Positions 19,429 through 28,038 of a DNA stretch of 64,000 bases are shown here, piece by piece. The position numbers and the translations under genes are program-made. A model generated the notes under the pieces. That model ran no database searches, had not been told where the DNA came from, and was given only the letters and a program-made list of their open reading frames with translations. Source of the DNA: Hyphomicrobiales bacterium (GTDB lineage Bacteria > Pseudomonadota > Alphaproteobacteria > Rhizobiales > Rhizobiaceae); assembly GCA_900473185.1 (NCBI GenBank), contig UCKU01000043.1, forward strand, positions 1-64,000, read 5' to 3'. Position 1 is the stretch's first letter. Each line of letters opens with the position of its first letter.

Positions 19429-20142
19429 ATGAGCAATGAACAGAAAGTCGCAATCGTTACCGGTGCCTCGCAGGGTATCGGCGCAGGCATCGTCGAAGGG
19501 TATCGCAAGGAAGGCTATGTCGTCGTTGCCAATTCCCGCAACATCCAGCCGTCGTCCGATGCAGGCATTATCGCAGTACCTGGCAGCATCGGCGAGCGTG
19601 GCGTGGCCGAACAGCTCGTCAAGACGGCCGTCGAGCGTTTCGGCCGTGTCGATACGCTGATCAACAATGCCGGTATCTTCATCGGCAAGCCGTTTACCGA
19701 TTATACGGTCGAAGACTTCAACAACGTCATCAACGTCAACGTTGCCGGCTTCTTCCACGTCACGCAGTTTGCCATTGCCCAGATGCTGAAGCAGGGACAT
19801 GGTCACATCGTCCAGATCACGACGGCCCTTGTGGATCAGCCGATCGCCGATGTTCCCACGGGCCTTGCGACGCTGACCAAGGGCGGTCTTGACGCTGTCA
19901 CCCGCGGGCTTGCCATCGAATATGCCAAGAGCGGCATTCGCGTGAATGCGGTGGCGCCCGGCATCATCAGGACGCCGATGCATGCGCCGGAAACGCATAA
20001 TTTCCTCAGTGCCCTGCATCCGATGGGCCGCCTGGGCGAGGTGAGCGAAGTCGTCGATGCCGTGCTCTATCTGGAGCGTGCCGGCTTCGTCACCGGCGAG
20101 ACGCTGAATGTCGATGGCGGCCAGCACGCCGGTCGCTGGTAA
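19429..20142 (+). CDS. SDR family oxidoreductase, atypical active site
   Basis: A 237-residue classical short-chain dehydrogenase by fold: cofactor motif TGASQGIGAG (11-20), structural NNAG (79-82) and a C-terminal VTGETLNVDGGQ. The catalytic motif YxxxK is altered: the segment reads PTGLATLTKGGLDA, so the lysine (K151) is present but Ala147 stands where tyrosine is expected. The protein may be a divergent reductase, a binding protein or an enzyme with another proton donor. A good AAGGAG site lies upstream. Confidence 0.85.
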   Translation: MSNEQKVAIVTGASQGIGAGIVEGYRKEGYVVVANSRNIQPSSDAGIIAVPGSIGERGVAEQLVKTAVERFGRVDTLINNAGIFIGKPFTDYTVEDFNNVINVNVAGFFHVTQFAIAQMLKQGHGHIVQITTALVDQPIADVPTGLATLTKGGLDAVTRGLAIEYAKSGIRVNAVAPGIIRTPMHAPETHNFLSALHPMGRLGEVSEVVDAVLYLERAGFVTGETLNVDGGQHAGRW

Positions 20143-20160
20143 GCCGAGAGAATAGGCAAC

Positions 20161-20187
20161 GGACGGGGCGCTCCATTGCGCCCGTCC
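20161..20187 (+). other. Intercistronic hairpin 2
   Basis: GGACGGGGCGC and GCGCCCGTCC pair with one bulged G around a six-base loop, between the SDR and tautomerase genes. As with hairpin 1, an AAGGAG site follows at once. Confidence 0.6.
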
Positions 20188-20203
20188 TTCAAGGAGAACG
20201 ACA

Positions 20204-20449
20204 ATGCCTTATGTGAATATCAAAGTGACGCGGGAAGGCACGGCTCCGGGCGCAACCAGCACGACGCCTGAGCAGAAGGCCGCCTTGATCAAGGGTGTCA
20301 GCGATCTGCTCTTCGACATCATGGGCAAGCCGCATGACTCCACCTTCGTCGTCATCGATGAAGTCGAGATGGAAAACTGGGGTGTCGGCGGTCTACCTGT
20401 GCCTGAATATCGCAAGCAGCTTGCGGAAAAAGCAGCAAAGCAGAAATAG
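20204..20449 (+). CDS. Tautomerase family protein (4-oxalocrotonate tautomerase-like)
   Basis: A small 81-residue protein with the family N-terminus MPYVNIKVTREG, so the processed protein would expose the catalytic Pro1. The body reads TPEQKAALIKGVSDLL and STFVVIDEVEMENWGVGGLPV. Such enzymes isomerise enols and keto acids. Its place between an SDR and a nitronate monooxygenase suggests a catabolic or detoxification role. The exact substrate is unknown. Confidence 0.88.
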   Translation: MPYVNIKVTREGTAPGATSTTPEQKAALIKGVSDLLFDIMGKPHDSTFVVIDEVEMENWGVGGLPVPEYRKQLAEKAAKQK

Positions 20450-20453
20450 TGTC

Positions 20454-20476
20454 GTGGCGGCCGGCAAGGCCGCCAC
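20454..20476 (+). other. Intercistronic hairpin 3
   Basis: GTGGCGGCC-GGCAA-GGCCGCCAC forms a perfect nine-base stem between the tautomerase and nitronate monooxygenase genes. It completes a set: each of the three junctions in this operon carries a GC-rich stem. Confidence 0.6.
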
Positions 20477-20515
20477 TCGCTTTGTGATCAAACGCAATGC
20501 AGGAAGTATCGTGTC

Positions 20516-21571
20516 ATGGGCAATTGGCAGGACAATCGCATCATCGACCTCTTCGGGATCGAACTCCCCATCATTCAGGCGCCAATGGCAGGCGCGACGA
20601 CGCCCGAGATGGTGATTGCGGCAAGCGAAGCCGGTGGCCTTGGATCGCTTCCTGCCGCCCTTCTGACGATCGAGCAGACGAAAGCGGCACTCGACCAGAT
20701 ACGCTCGGCGACATCAAAGCCGATCAATGTCAATTTCTTCGCTCACACCAATCCTGTCGCCGATCCCGTTGCGCAGATGGCGTGGCGTACCGCCCTCGCA
20801 CCCTATTATGTTGAGCTGGGGCTGGATCCCGCCGCGCCGGTTCCGGCGGCAGGAAGAGCGCCCTTCGATGACGATTATTGCGCCCTTGTCGAAAGCTACC
20901 GGCCCGAGGTCGTGAGCTTCCATTTCGGCTTGCCGGGTCCGGATCTCCTGGAGCGTGTGCGTCGCACCGGCGCGAAGATCATCGCCTCGGCAACGACGGT
21001 TGCGGAAGCGCGCTGGCTCGCCAAGAATCGCGTCGATGCTGTCATTGCGATGGGGTTCGAAGCCGGAGGGCATCGCGGCAATTTCCTTAGCGATGACATG
21101 GCAACGCAGGTCGGCACGATGGCGCTGGTGCCGCAGGTTGCCGATGCGGTTTCGGTGCCGGTCATTGCAGCAGGCGGCATCAGCGACCGGCGGGGCGTTC
21201 GGGCAGCCTTCGCGCTCGGGGCATCGGCCGTTCAGGTCGGCACGGCTTATCTTTTAACGCCGGAGGCAAAGATTACCGCGTTTCATCGCGAGGCGCTGAA
21301 ATCGGCGCGGGACGACAATACGGCCGTCACCAATGTCTTCACCGGCCGTCCGGCACGGGGGATCGTTAATCGCATCATGCGGGAGATCGGACCGCTTGCG
21401 AAGGCTGCACCGGCCTTCCCGACAGCTGGCGGTGCGCTTGCGCCGCTGAGAGCGGTGACCGAGAAGGATGGCAGGCCGGATTTCAGCAATATGTGGGCCG
21501 GTCAGGCCGCGAGCCTTGCGCGCGAAATGTCGGCGGCGGCGCTGACGCGTTATCTCGTCGAGGCCGAGTAA
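20516..21571 (+). CDS. Nitronate monooxygenase (2-nitropropane dioxygenase family)
   Basis: An FMN-dependent TIM-barrel oxygenase of 351 residues that oxidises nitronates such as propionate 3-nitronate. It opens with IELPIIQAPMAGATTPEM and has the flavin phosphate-binding loop AAGGISDRRGVRAAFALGASAVQVGT. The GFEAGGHRGNF segment holds the histidine of the class I active site. It is the last gene of the LysR-linked operon. AGGAAG precedes the start. Confidence 0.88.
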   Translation: MGNWQDNRIIDLFGIELPIIQAPMAGATTPEMVIAASEAGGLGSLPAALLTIEQTKAALDQIRSATSKPINVNFFAHTNPVADPVAQMAWRTALAPYYVELGLDPAAPVPAAGRAPFDDDYCALVESYRPEVVSFHFGLPGPDLLERVRRTGAKIIASATTVAEARWLAKNRVDAVIAMGFEAGGHRGNFLSDDMATQVGTMALVPQVADAVSVPVIAAGGISDRRGVRAAFALGASAVQVGTAYLLTPEAKITAFHREALKSARDDNTAVTNVFTGRPARGIVNRIMREIGPLAKAAPAFPTAGGALAPLRAVTEKDGRPDFSNMWAGQAASLAREMSAAALTRYLVEAE

Positions 21572-21599
21572 GGACGGTCGCTGCCGTTATAATAATATG

Positions 21600-23537
21600 T
21601 CAGCCCTCCGCGCCGGCCGCCTTCGCCTGCTGGGCGGCGCGGAGCGTGGCTGTTGCGGCAGCGGCCGCGCCGTTCTTGTCGTCACCGCCGACCTGAACCA
21701 TGGGCTGGGCGAATTCGATGCCGTTGTTCTGGAAGGCTTCCCGGATCATGGCGTAGGCCTTGCGGCGGATATAGGTCTGCATACCCGGCACCGTCGTCAT
21801 GGCGAAGCTGAGGACGATGCCGTAGTCGCCGAATTCCTCGACGCCCTTCATCTTGAGCGGTTCGATGAAGAGGGGGCCGACCTCCTCATCAGCCTTCAGT
21901 TCCGCGCCGATCGTCTTGGTGATCTTGCGGGCCTTGTTGATGTCGGTGTTGTAGGCGACCGATATGCGGAACTTGTCGATCACCCAGTCGCGGCTCATGT
22001 TCTCCACTGCGCCGAGCTCTCCGAAGGGAACGGTGAAGACTGGGCCGCGATGGTGGCGTAGCCGCACCGAGCGCAGGCTGAAGCCCTCCACCGTTCCCTT
22101 GTAGTTTTTCGCCTGAATATATTCGCCGACGCGGAAGGCGTCGTCGAGCATGTAGAAAACGCCGCTGATGACGTCCTTGACGAGGGTCTGCGAACCGAAG
22201 CCGATCGCCACGCCGAAGATGCCTGCGCCGGCGATCAGCGGTCCGATCTCGACGCCGAGCTGGGAGAGAACGATGAGGGCGGCCATGACCGCCACTATGA
22301 CGGCGAGCGCATTGCGGAAGATTGGTAACAGCGTGCGGAATCTCGCGCGTTTGGCGGCTTCAGCGGGGGCGAGACCGGTCGCATCCCCTGAAGTCGTAAT
22401 GGTGCGGTCGATCCAGCCTTTGGCAAGCTGCCAGAGGAGGTCGGCAATCAAGAGCACGATCACGCCTTTCAGCAGTCCGTAGAGGATGGCGGCGATCGTT
22501 GCGTTCTGATTTGCAAGCGAATCTGGGCTGAGGCGCCAGACGAGAGCCAGCCACCCGGCGGCGAGCGCGATGACGATTGCCCGACTGCCGCGCACGAGCA
22601 ATATGCTTCTTGGATTCTCAGGCGGCGCTGAAGTGAGTGTTGCCGCAGCCCTGCCAGTGGCACGCAACAGATCCGGCAAGACAAGGACATAGACGCCGAT
22701 CCAGAAAAGACCTTGCAGATCCAGGCACCAGAGTGCCCATAGGAGGGCAAGAAAGGCGGTCAGCCCTGCCTTTATGACGAGGGGATGGACGAGAGCCGAC
22801 CAGACCGTTTCAATCGCCAGCGCCAGCACAAGAATCGAGAAGCAGTAGGAGATCGCTTCGGTGACGGCGGGATCGACGCCAAGTGGTGCTCCGAGTGTTG
22901 CGGTTGCCACAGCAAACAGTGTGATGCCGAGAAAGATTCGGGCGCGGATAACAAGTCCGGGGCGATTGCTTTCCACAAGGCCAATCAGGACAGCGCCGAT
23001 GCGGTAGACGACGAAGGCGACCAGATAGGCGAGGAGGACCAGCCGGGCGAGCGGCGGCCATTCGACGGCGAAGAATATGATCGCCACAACCACGCTAAAG
23101 ACCGCGACCGGAAGAAGGCGGGCGACCGGGCCGATCGATGCGGGGCGGGCGCGCCTGAAGAGCCATTCGGCGGCCGCGCCTATTGCGACCAAGCCGGCAA
23201 AAATCAGGAAGATCGGCGCATAGCCGTGCGATACGGCATCCTGGCGAGCACGAGCGGCACCTTCGAACACTTGGGAGGGGATGCGCGGAACGGCCGCAAG
23301 AATACCATCGATGCGTGCGCGCGCCCGCGCTTCCCAGGTAGCAAAGCCTGATGGCTGGGCGGCTGCGGCTGTTGCGTCCTGCTCCTTCTTCCGACTTTCC
23401 AGCCAGGTTTGGATTTCGGGATCCTGCAACAGGCCTATCAGTTGGTCGATCTTCTGCTGAGGCGGTGGCGGCGCGGTTTGCGCCGCCGCCGAGGTCACGA
23501 CGAGGAAAGCCAGAAGAAATACCGTTAGCTTGATCAT
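21600..23537 (-). CDS. MscS-type mechanosensitive ion channel protein
   Basis: A 645-residue membrane protein. A signal peptide (about residues 1-19) is followed by a periplasmic part, a long array of membrane helices (roughly 120-430), then the MscS pore and beta domains with GPLIAGAGIFGVAIGFGSQ and VKDVISGVFYMLDDAFRVGEYI. It is larger than E. coli MscS and resembles the MscK/YnaI/YbdG-type larger channels. It should release solutes on membrane tension. GGGAG lies upstream of the ATG. Its promoter region holds an inverted pair of the 15-bp motif shared with envelope genes to the right. Confidence 0.9.
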   Translation of the reverse strand: MIKLTVFLLAFLVVTSAAAQTAPPPPQQKIDQLIGLLQDPEIQTWLESRKKEQDATAAAAQPSGFATWEARARARIDGILAAVPRIPSQVFEGAARARQDAVSHGYAPIFLIFAGLVAIGAAAEWLFRRARPASIGPVARLLPVAVFSVVVAIIFFAVEWPPLARLVLLAYLVAFVVYRIGAVLIGLVESNRPGLVIRARIFLGITLFAVATATLGAPLGVDPAVTEAISYCFSILVLALAIETVWSALVHPLVIKAGLTAFLALLWALWCLDLQGLFWIGVYVLVLPDLLRATGRAAATLTSAPPENPRSILLVRGSRAIVIALAAGWLALVWRLSPDSLANQNATIAAILYGLLKGVIVLLIADLLWQLAKGWIDRTITTSGDATGLAPAEAAKRARFRTLLPIFRNALAVIVAVMAALIVLSQLGVEIGPLIAGAGIFGVAIGFGSQTLVKDVISGVFYMLDDAFRVGEYIQAKNYKGTVEGFSLRSVRLRHHRGPVFTVPFGELGAVENMSRDWVIDKFRISVAYNTDINKARKITKTIGAELKADEEVGPLFIEPLKMKGVEEFGDYGIVLSFAMTTVPGMQTYIRRKAYAMIREAFQNNGIEFAQPMVQVGGDDKNGAAAAATATLRAAQQAKAAGAEG

Positions 23538-23649
23538 CCCAGATGTCTCCCGGCAAAGCTGCCGGCTGCAGCAGAGGCCGTCACCGATCTGTCCATGCGC
23601 TCATCCTTACACAAATAGAAGGATGAGCACAGCCGATGCGTTTGTGGGA

Positions 23650-23720
23650 GTACGTTACGGTAAACTCCGGCGTAAAGGCGGGGGAGAAGCGTAAACGGTG
23701 GCGAATTTACGGTAACGTAC
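23650..23720. promoter_or_regulatory. 15-bp envelope motif, inverted pair (copies 1 and 2)
   Basis: GTACGTTACGGTAAA at 23650-23664 and TTTACGGTAACGTAC at 23706-23720 face each other in the divergent region between the MscS gene (start 23537) and the small gene at 23779. They differ only at the central G/C. GCGTAAA also occurs twice between them. TTCC follows copy 2 immediately. Each copy points its TTCC side toward the gene it would control. Confidence 0.7.
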
Positions 23721-23778
23721 TTCCATCTTCCGCCCGCCACTTCATAGTCGGCGGGATGAGCAGGAGGCCGAAATTCCA

Positions 23779-24078
23779 ATGGGTGGGAAAGGAGGCATTT
23801 ATCGCAACAGTACCGAAACCGCACAGCGCGGGCTGTGGCGGCTCATGCTGAAATTGCCTGCCATGCGCGGCAGACTGCAGCTTCTCGCCTCGAAATCCCA
23901 TTCGCTCGATGATCTCTTCGAGGCTTATGAAGAAGCAAGCCTCGCTCTGGAGCGGCTGATGCGGCAGCCTGGAGACGAGCATTGTCCGATGGTGGCAGAA
24001 TACGAAACCATCTGTTCCGAAATCGAATCCGACATCATCCAATATGTCCTGGAACACCGCCCGAGCGTGCCGGATTGA
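23779..24078 (+). CDS. Hypothetical small helical protein
   Basis: I do not recognise this 99-residue protein. It begins MGGKGGIYRNSTETAQRGLW and continues with charged helical sequence (SLDDLFEAYEEASLALERLM, EYETICSEIESDIIQYVLEH). It has no signal peptide or membrane segment. AGGAGG lies 11 bases before the ATG, which is a long spacing. The start is 59 bases from copy 2 of the 15-bp motif, so it is probably part of the same regulon as the envelope genes. Confidence 0.65.
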   Translation: MGGKGGIYRNSTETAQRGLWRLMLKLPAMRGRLQLLASKSHSLDDLFEAYEEASLALERLMRQPGDEHCPMVAEYETICSEIESDIIQYVLEHRPSVPD

Positions 24079-24204
24079 GGCGCAGGCTCGCGTTAAAATC
24101 GATCGTCTACTGGTTTTGTTAGCATTTTCGGTTGCAACCTGCTGCTGTCTCGGCGATAAACATCTCGGTTATACTTTAGCCTAGTCAGCGCGTACGGGGC
24201 GATC

Positions 24205-25944
24205 ATGGGTGCTGAAGTACACGATACCAGGGCATGCGAAGTATCGTTGCCGGAGGCCAGGGCGGAACTCGAACGAATTCTGTCCGATTCCAGGTTCCAC
24301 GCCACGGAACGGCAACGGGCCATTCTCAGGTATCTTGCGGAAAGGCGTTTCGCCGGCTGCGAGGAGGGGGTTAAGGCCTATTCCATCGCATTAGACGTTC
24401 TCGGCCGAGCGAGCAATTTCGATGCGTCGAATGATCCGATCGTGCGCATCGAGGTGAGCCGGCTGCGTTCGGCGGTCGAGAACTATTACGAAGCCTTCGG
24501 CGCCGAGCGTGATGTGACAATCCACATCCCCAAAGGAACGTATGTGACGCTTTTCCCTCGTTCGCATGTGCCTTACGAACAAGACGAGGAAGAGCTGGCG
24601 TTGGAAAGCGATCTGCCCGAGACGCCGGATGATGTTCCGGTTTCTCAAGTTGCGGAGAGCCCTGTTGCCGCTTCACCCTCAGGTCGGCCTCTGGCGATAC
24701 ATGCCAGCGTGGCGTTGCTGCTGTGCGTCGCGATTGCCGCCGGCGTTATCGCCTATGCATCGAAGCCGTCCCTGACGGTCCGTCCGTCGGTTGCTCTTTC
24801 CATGGATGCCGTCGACATCAGATTGCAGGGCGAGGCTAGCCAGACGCGCGATATGCTGCTGACGGCGCTGACGCAATTCCAGACGCTGACAGTGGCGAAG
24901 TCGGGTTATGCGGGCATGCGAACCCAGAAGGTCGCGGGGCGGGCCTATGAAATCGACATGAAATATTACGGCGACGGCGATATCAGGAGCGTCTGGTGGC
25001 AGATCGTCGACAGCCAGTCCGGCGACCTCCTGAAATCGGGGCTCGAAAAGATCGCCATCGATGGCAGGAGCGCGGCAGCGATCCGTCAGGAGATCGTCGA
25101 TGTTCTTGCTCGCCGCTTTGCAGCGACGCGGGGCGCGATCAACAATATCGAAACGCATGCAAGCAGTACGGAGTCGATCGGAAACGCCTGCGTCCTGCGT
25201 GCCGAATATCAGCTCGATGACGGCAGCTCGGACGATATGGCCGCCGAGCGCTCCTGTCTCGAACGGACGCTTGCTGCCGATCCGAGCAATTCCGATGCCA
25301 AGGCACTGCTCGCGCGTGTCCTCATCGCGCCGGAGGCCGCGGCCGGGGATGCCGCGGTGCGCGCCCGTGCTCTCGATCTGGCAAACCGCGCGGTTTCGAT
25401 CGCCCCCATGTCGGACCGCGCCTATGTGGCGCTGATGATGACGCAGTTCGCCGACGGGCGCATCGATGCGGCGCTGCAGGCCGGGAATCGGGCGATCTCG
25501 CTCAACCCGAGCAATCCGGATGCGGTGGCGAAACTTGCTTCCGTACTGTTTTCGGCCGGTTATTTCGACGCCGGTGTTGCTATGGCGCAGGATGCTGGCC
25601 GGGCCGTCGATATCGTGCCGCGTGATGCCATGCTCGTGCTTGCCCTGGATGCCTATCGCCGCGGCGACTGGTCGGAGGCCTCATTGCTTGCCGAACAGGT
25701 GAACTGTACCGATTTCGTCGTGCGAGTCCTGCGGGTGGCCGCACTCGGCCAGCTCGGTTCCGACCAGGCGAAGGCGCGGCTTGCCGATGTGCGGGGCAGG
25801 GATCCGGATTTCGAGCGCACCTTGCGTTGGAAGCTGGAGGCAAGGCGCTTCCAGCCATTGCTTTCGGCAGAGATCGTAGCGGGACTGACAAAGGCGGGGG
25901 CCGTGTTCGCGCTCAACGACGTCACCGGAGCCGTGAACCGGTAA
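24205..25944 (+). CDS. Membrane-anchored TPR protein with a conserved N-terminal module
   Basis: A 579-residue protein in three parts. Residues 10-120 form a module (LERILSDSRFHATERQRAIL ... ASNDPIVRIEVSRLRSAVENYY ... IHIPKGTYV) that is also found at the N-terminus of rhizobial adenylate-cyclase-like and TPR proteins; its role is not established. A single membrane helix follows near 165-190 (HASVALLLCVAIAAGVIAYA). The rest has tetratricopeptide-like repeats (about 385-520, e.g. RIDAALQAGNRAISLNPSNP). The layout suggests a cytoplasmic sensing or DNA-binding head and a periplasmic scaffold. The promoter has no copy of the 15-bp motif. Confidence 0.7.
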   Translation: MGAEVHDTRACEVSLPEARAELERILSDSRFHATERQRAILRYLAERRFAGCEEGVKAYSIALDVLGRASNFDASNDPIVRIEVSRLRSAVENYYEAFGAERDVTIHIPKGTYVTLFPRSHVPYEQDEEELALESDLPETPDDVPVSQVAESPVAASPSGRPLAIHASVALLLCVAIAAGVIAYASKPSLTVRPSVALSMDAVDIRLQGEASQTRDMLLTALTQFQTLTVAKSGYAGMRTQKVAGRAYEIDMKYYGDGDIRSVWWQIVDSQSGDLLKSGLEKIAIDGRSAAAIRQEIVDVLARRFAATRGAINNIETHASSTESIGNACVLRAEYQLDDGSSDDMAAERSCLERTLAADPSNSDAKALLARVLIAPEAAAGDAAVRARALDLANRAVSIAPMSDRAYVALMMTQFADGRIDAALQAGNRAISLNPSNPDAVAKLASVLFSAGYFDAGVAMAQDAGRAVDIVPRDAMLVLALDAYRRGDWSEASLLAEQVNCTDFVVRVLRVAALGQLGSDQAKARLADVRGRDPDFERTLRWKLEARRFQPLLSAEIVAGLTKAGAVFALNDVTGAVNR

Positions 25945-26084
25945 ATGGGATTAGCTGCTCGCTCCCGCTTTCTGCAAAGCTCTCCTGCAAGCCGGTCGGC
26001 CGCTGCGACGAGAACATTCGAAGCGTTTTTCCTTTCGGCTTTCGAGGCAGAAGCGGCGCAATATCCCGAAAACGACAGGGCCGC

Positions 26085-26126
26085 TTACGGCGGCATTTAC
26101 GGCGCGGTTTACCGTAACGTACTTCC
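26085..26126 (+). promoter_or_regulatory. 15-bp envelope motif (copy 3) with 12-bp repeats
   Basis: TTTACCGTAACGTAC at 26108-26122 followed by TTCC lies 77 bases before the outer-membrane protein gene at 26199. Upstream of it the core TTACGG/TTACCG recurs at 26085, 26097 and 26109, exactly 12 bases apart. Such phased direct repeats could hold several protein molecules on one face of the DNA. Confidence 0.65.
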
Positions 26127-26198
26127 GCCGGGAGGCGGAGATGTATCCTATCGTTACAGGGGCAAGTTTGAATTCGTGGGTCAGCAGAGGGATATTGG

Positions 26199-26981
26199 AT
26201 GCGAACCACCATGCTATTGCTTTCCGCGGCCATTCTGGCCGCTCCCGTAGTCGTGAAGGCTGCGGATATTGCTCCCGTTCTCGCTCCGCAGCCGCGGCCT
26301 GCAGATCCTGACAAATGGACCTTTTCGATATCGCCCTATTTCTGGGCGGCGGGGATCACTGGCGACACCAGCGTTTTCGGCCTTCCGGAGGTTCATGTCG
26401 ACGAGAGTTTCGGCGACATTCTCTCGGATCTCGATTTTGCCTTCATGGCCGCTGGCGATGCTCGTTACGACCGCTTCAGCATCGTGACCGATATTATCTA
26501 TGTCCGCATAACGACGGACGCGGCCACGCCGCGCGGCGTATTTGCCGACGAGGTCGACCTGAAAACGGAAACCTTCGCGGCGATGATCGGTGCGGGTTAC
26601 TCGGTGATTGACGAGCCCCAGGGTCGCCTCGATGTGATCGGCGGCGTGAAGATCTGGTATACCGAAACGACGATCTCCTTTTCCGGCGGCCCGCTGGGCG
26701 GCGTGTCAGGCACTGACGATGCCACCTGGGTCGATGCCATGGCCGGTGTCAGGGGGATGTATTCGATCACGCCTTCGGTCTATCTGACCGGGTGGGGCCT
26801 GATCGGTGCCGGCGGCGCCGATCTCGACTGGGATGTCATGGCGGCTATCGGCTACAAATGGAACGACGCCATTTCCGCGGTTGCCGGCTATCGTGCTCTC
26901 GGCGTGAACTATAGTGACGATACCCTGACCAACGATATCGTCGAGCATGGCCCGATCCTGGGCGTCGTCTTTCATTTCTGA
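26199..26981 (+). CDS. Outer-membrane beta-barrel-type protein
   Basis: A 260-residue secreted protein: signal peptide (about 1-21, ending VKAADI), then alternating strands rich in Tyr/Trp/Gly (WTFSISPYFWAAGITGDTSV, VYLTGWGLIGAGGADLDWDV) and a C-terminal phenylalanine (GVVFHF). This is the shape of an eight- to ten-stranded outer-membrane barrel. GAGGG precedes the ATG. Its promoter carries copy 3 of the 15-bp motif. The function is unknown. Confidence 0.75.
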   Translation: MRTTMLLLSAAILAAPVVVKAADIAPVLAPQPRPADPDKWTFSISPYFWAAGITGDTSVFGLPEVHVDESFGDILSDLDFAFMAAGDARYDRFSIVTDIIYVRITTDAATPRGVFADEVDLKTETFAAMIGAGYSVIDEPQGRLDVIGGVKIWYTETTISFSGGPLGGVSGTDDATWVDAMAGVRGMYSITPSVYLTGWGLIGAGGADLDWDVMAAIGYKWNDAISAVAGYRALGVNYSDDTLTNDIVEHGPILGVVFHF

Positions 26982-26991
26982 GATTGCGCGA

Positions 26992-27020
26992 GGCGCTCGC
27001 AGCAATCTCGCGAGCGCTTT
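26992..27020. terminator. Convergent hairpin terminator
   Basis: GCGCTCGC (26993-27000) and GCGAGCGC (27010-27017) pair around nine bases, followed by TTT. A second possible stem AGATTGC/GCAATCT overlaps it. It lies between the convergent barrel gene and the HAD gene. Confidence 0.6.
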
Positions 27021-27021
27021 G

Positions 27022-28038
27022 TCATTGCTCGAAGGCGAAGATCTTTTTCCAGTCGTTTTTCATGTCGATCACCAGCCAGTTCCGGCGTTCGGCTTCGTCC
27101 AGGGCTTTGTCCAGCTTTCCGAAGGCCGAATCCCGGTCATAGGCGTATTCACGATCGGCATCCGTGTGGTGGACCAGCATGGCGAAGCCGGGGCCTTTAC
27201 CTGATGTCGTCCAGCGCAACATTTCGTAATCGCCATCCGAATTACCGGCCGCGAAGATCGGCCGCATGCCGATGAACTTGTTGATACCGACGGGCTTGCC
27301 CGGACCGTCGTCGACGAAATCGATCTTCGGCAGGCGTCTTAGAACCGGTACATCGCCGACGAGATCATATTCGGTTGCAATCGTGCTGCCGACGACCTGT
27401 GCAGGCGGGATACCGTAGATCTGTTCCGTTACCGGACGCATAAACTCGACACCGCCGCCCGAGACGATATAGGTCCGGAAGCCGTTGGCGCGCAGATAGT
27501 CCAGCAGTTCGTGCATCGGCAGATATGTCATGTCGGTATAGGGTTTGCCGGTCTTCGGATGTTTTGATGCCGCGAACCAGTCAGTGACGATCTTGCTGAA
27601 TTCGTCTGACGTCATGTTGGCATGGGTCGCCATCACGAGGTCTACCATGCCCTTTTCCCCGCCTCTCGCGACGCTTTTCAGGTCGCCGCCGAGAATACTC
27701 TTGAAGGGTTCCCTGGTCTTCCATTCGGGATGCTGCGGCGCTAGCGTCTTGACCCGGTCGAGCATAAAGCCAAGCTGGACGTAATAGGGTTGCTCGGACC
27801 AGAGCGTGCCGTCATTGTCGAAGACGGCGATGCGGTCCAAAGGCGCGACATAGCCCTCTCCACCCTCCGTGACGGTTGCCTTGACGAAATCCACGATGCG
27901 GCTCTTGGCGGACGTATCATTCCACGAAGGCAGCGGCTCCTGCGCGAGGACCGGGTTCCACGCCGCCGCGATCAGAAGGACGAGAGCGACGACGAGGGAG
28001 GCAAGGCTTGCGTCAATGGTTTGAGCGGATCGTCTCAT
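27022..28038 (-). CDS. Periplasmic HAD-superfamily phosphatase
   Basis: A 338-residue haloacid-dehalogenase-type hydrolase with a signal peptide (SLASLVVALVLLIAAAWNPV...LAQ), so it should act in the periplasm. Motif I is IAVFDNDGTLW with the nucleophilic aspartate, motif II is YIVSGGGVEF, and motif IV is AAGNSDGDYEML. It resembles phosphoserine-phosphatase-type members. The ATG at 28038 is chosen because GGAGG lies six bases upstream. It overlaps the preceding formylglycine-generating enzyme gene by 26 bases, so the two are translated together. The substrate is unknown. Confidence 0.85.
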   Translation of the reverse strand: MRRSAQTIDASLASLVVALVLLIAAAWNPVLAQEPLPSWNDTSAKSRIVDFVKATVTEGGEGYVAPLDRIAVFDNDGTLWSEQPYYVQLGFMLDRVKTLAPQHPEWKTREPFKSILGGDLKSVARGGEKGMVDLVMATHANMTSDEFSKIVTDWFAASKHPKTGKPYTDMTYLPMHELLDYLRANGFRTYIVSGGGVEFMRPVTEQIYGIPPAQVVGSTIATEYDLVGDVPVLRRLPKIDFVDDGPGKPVGINKFIGMRPIFAAGNSDGDYEMLRWTTSGKGPGFAMLVHHTDADREYAYDRDSAFGKLDKALDEAERRNWLVIDMKNDWKKIFAFEQ

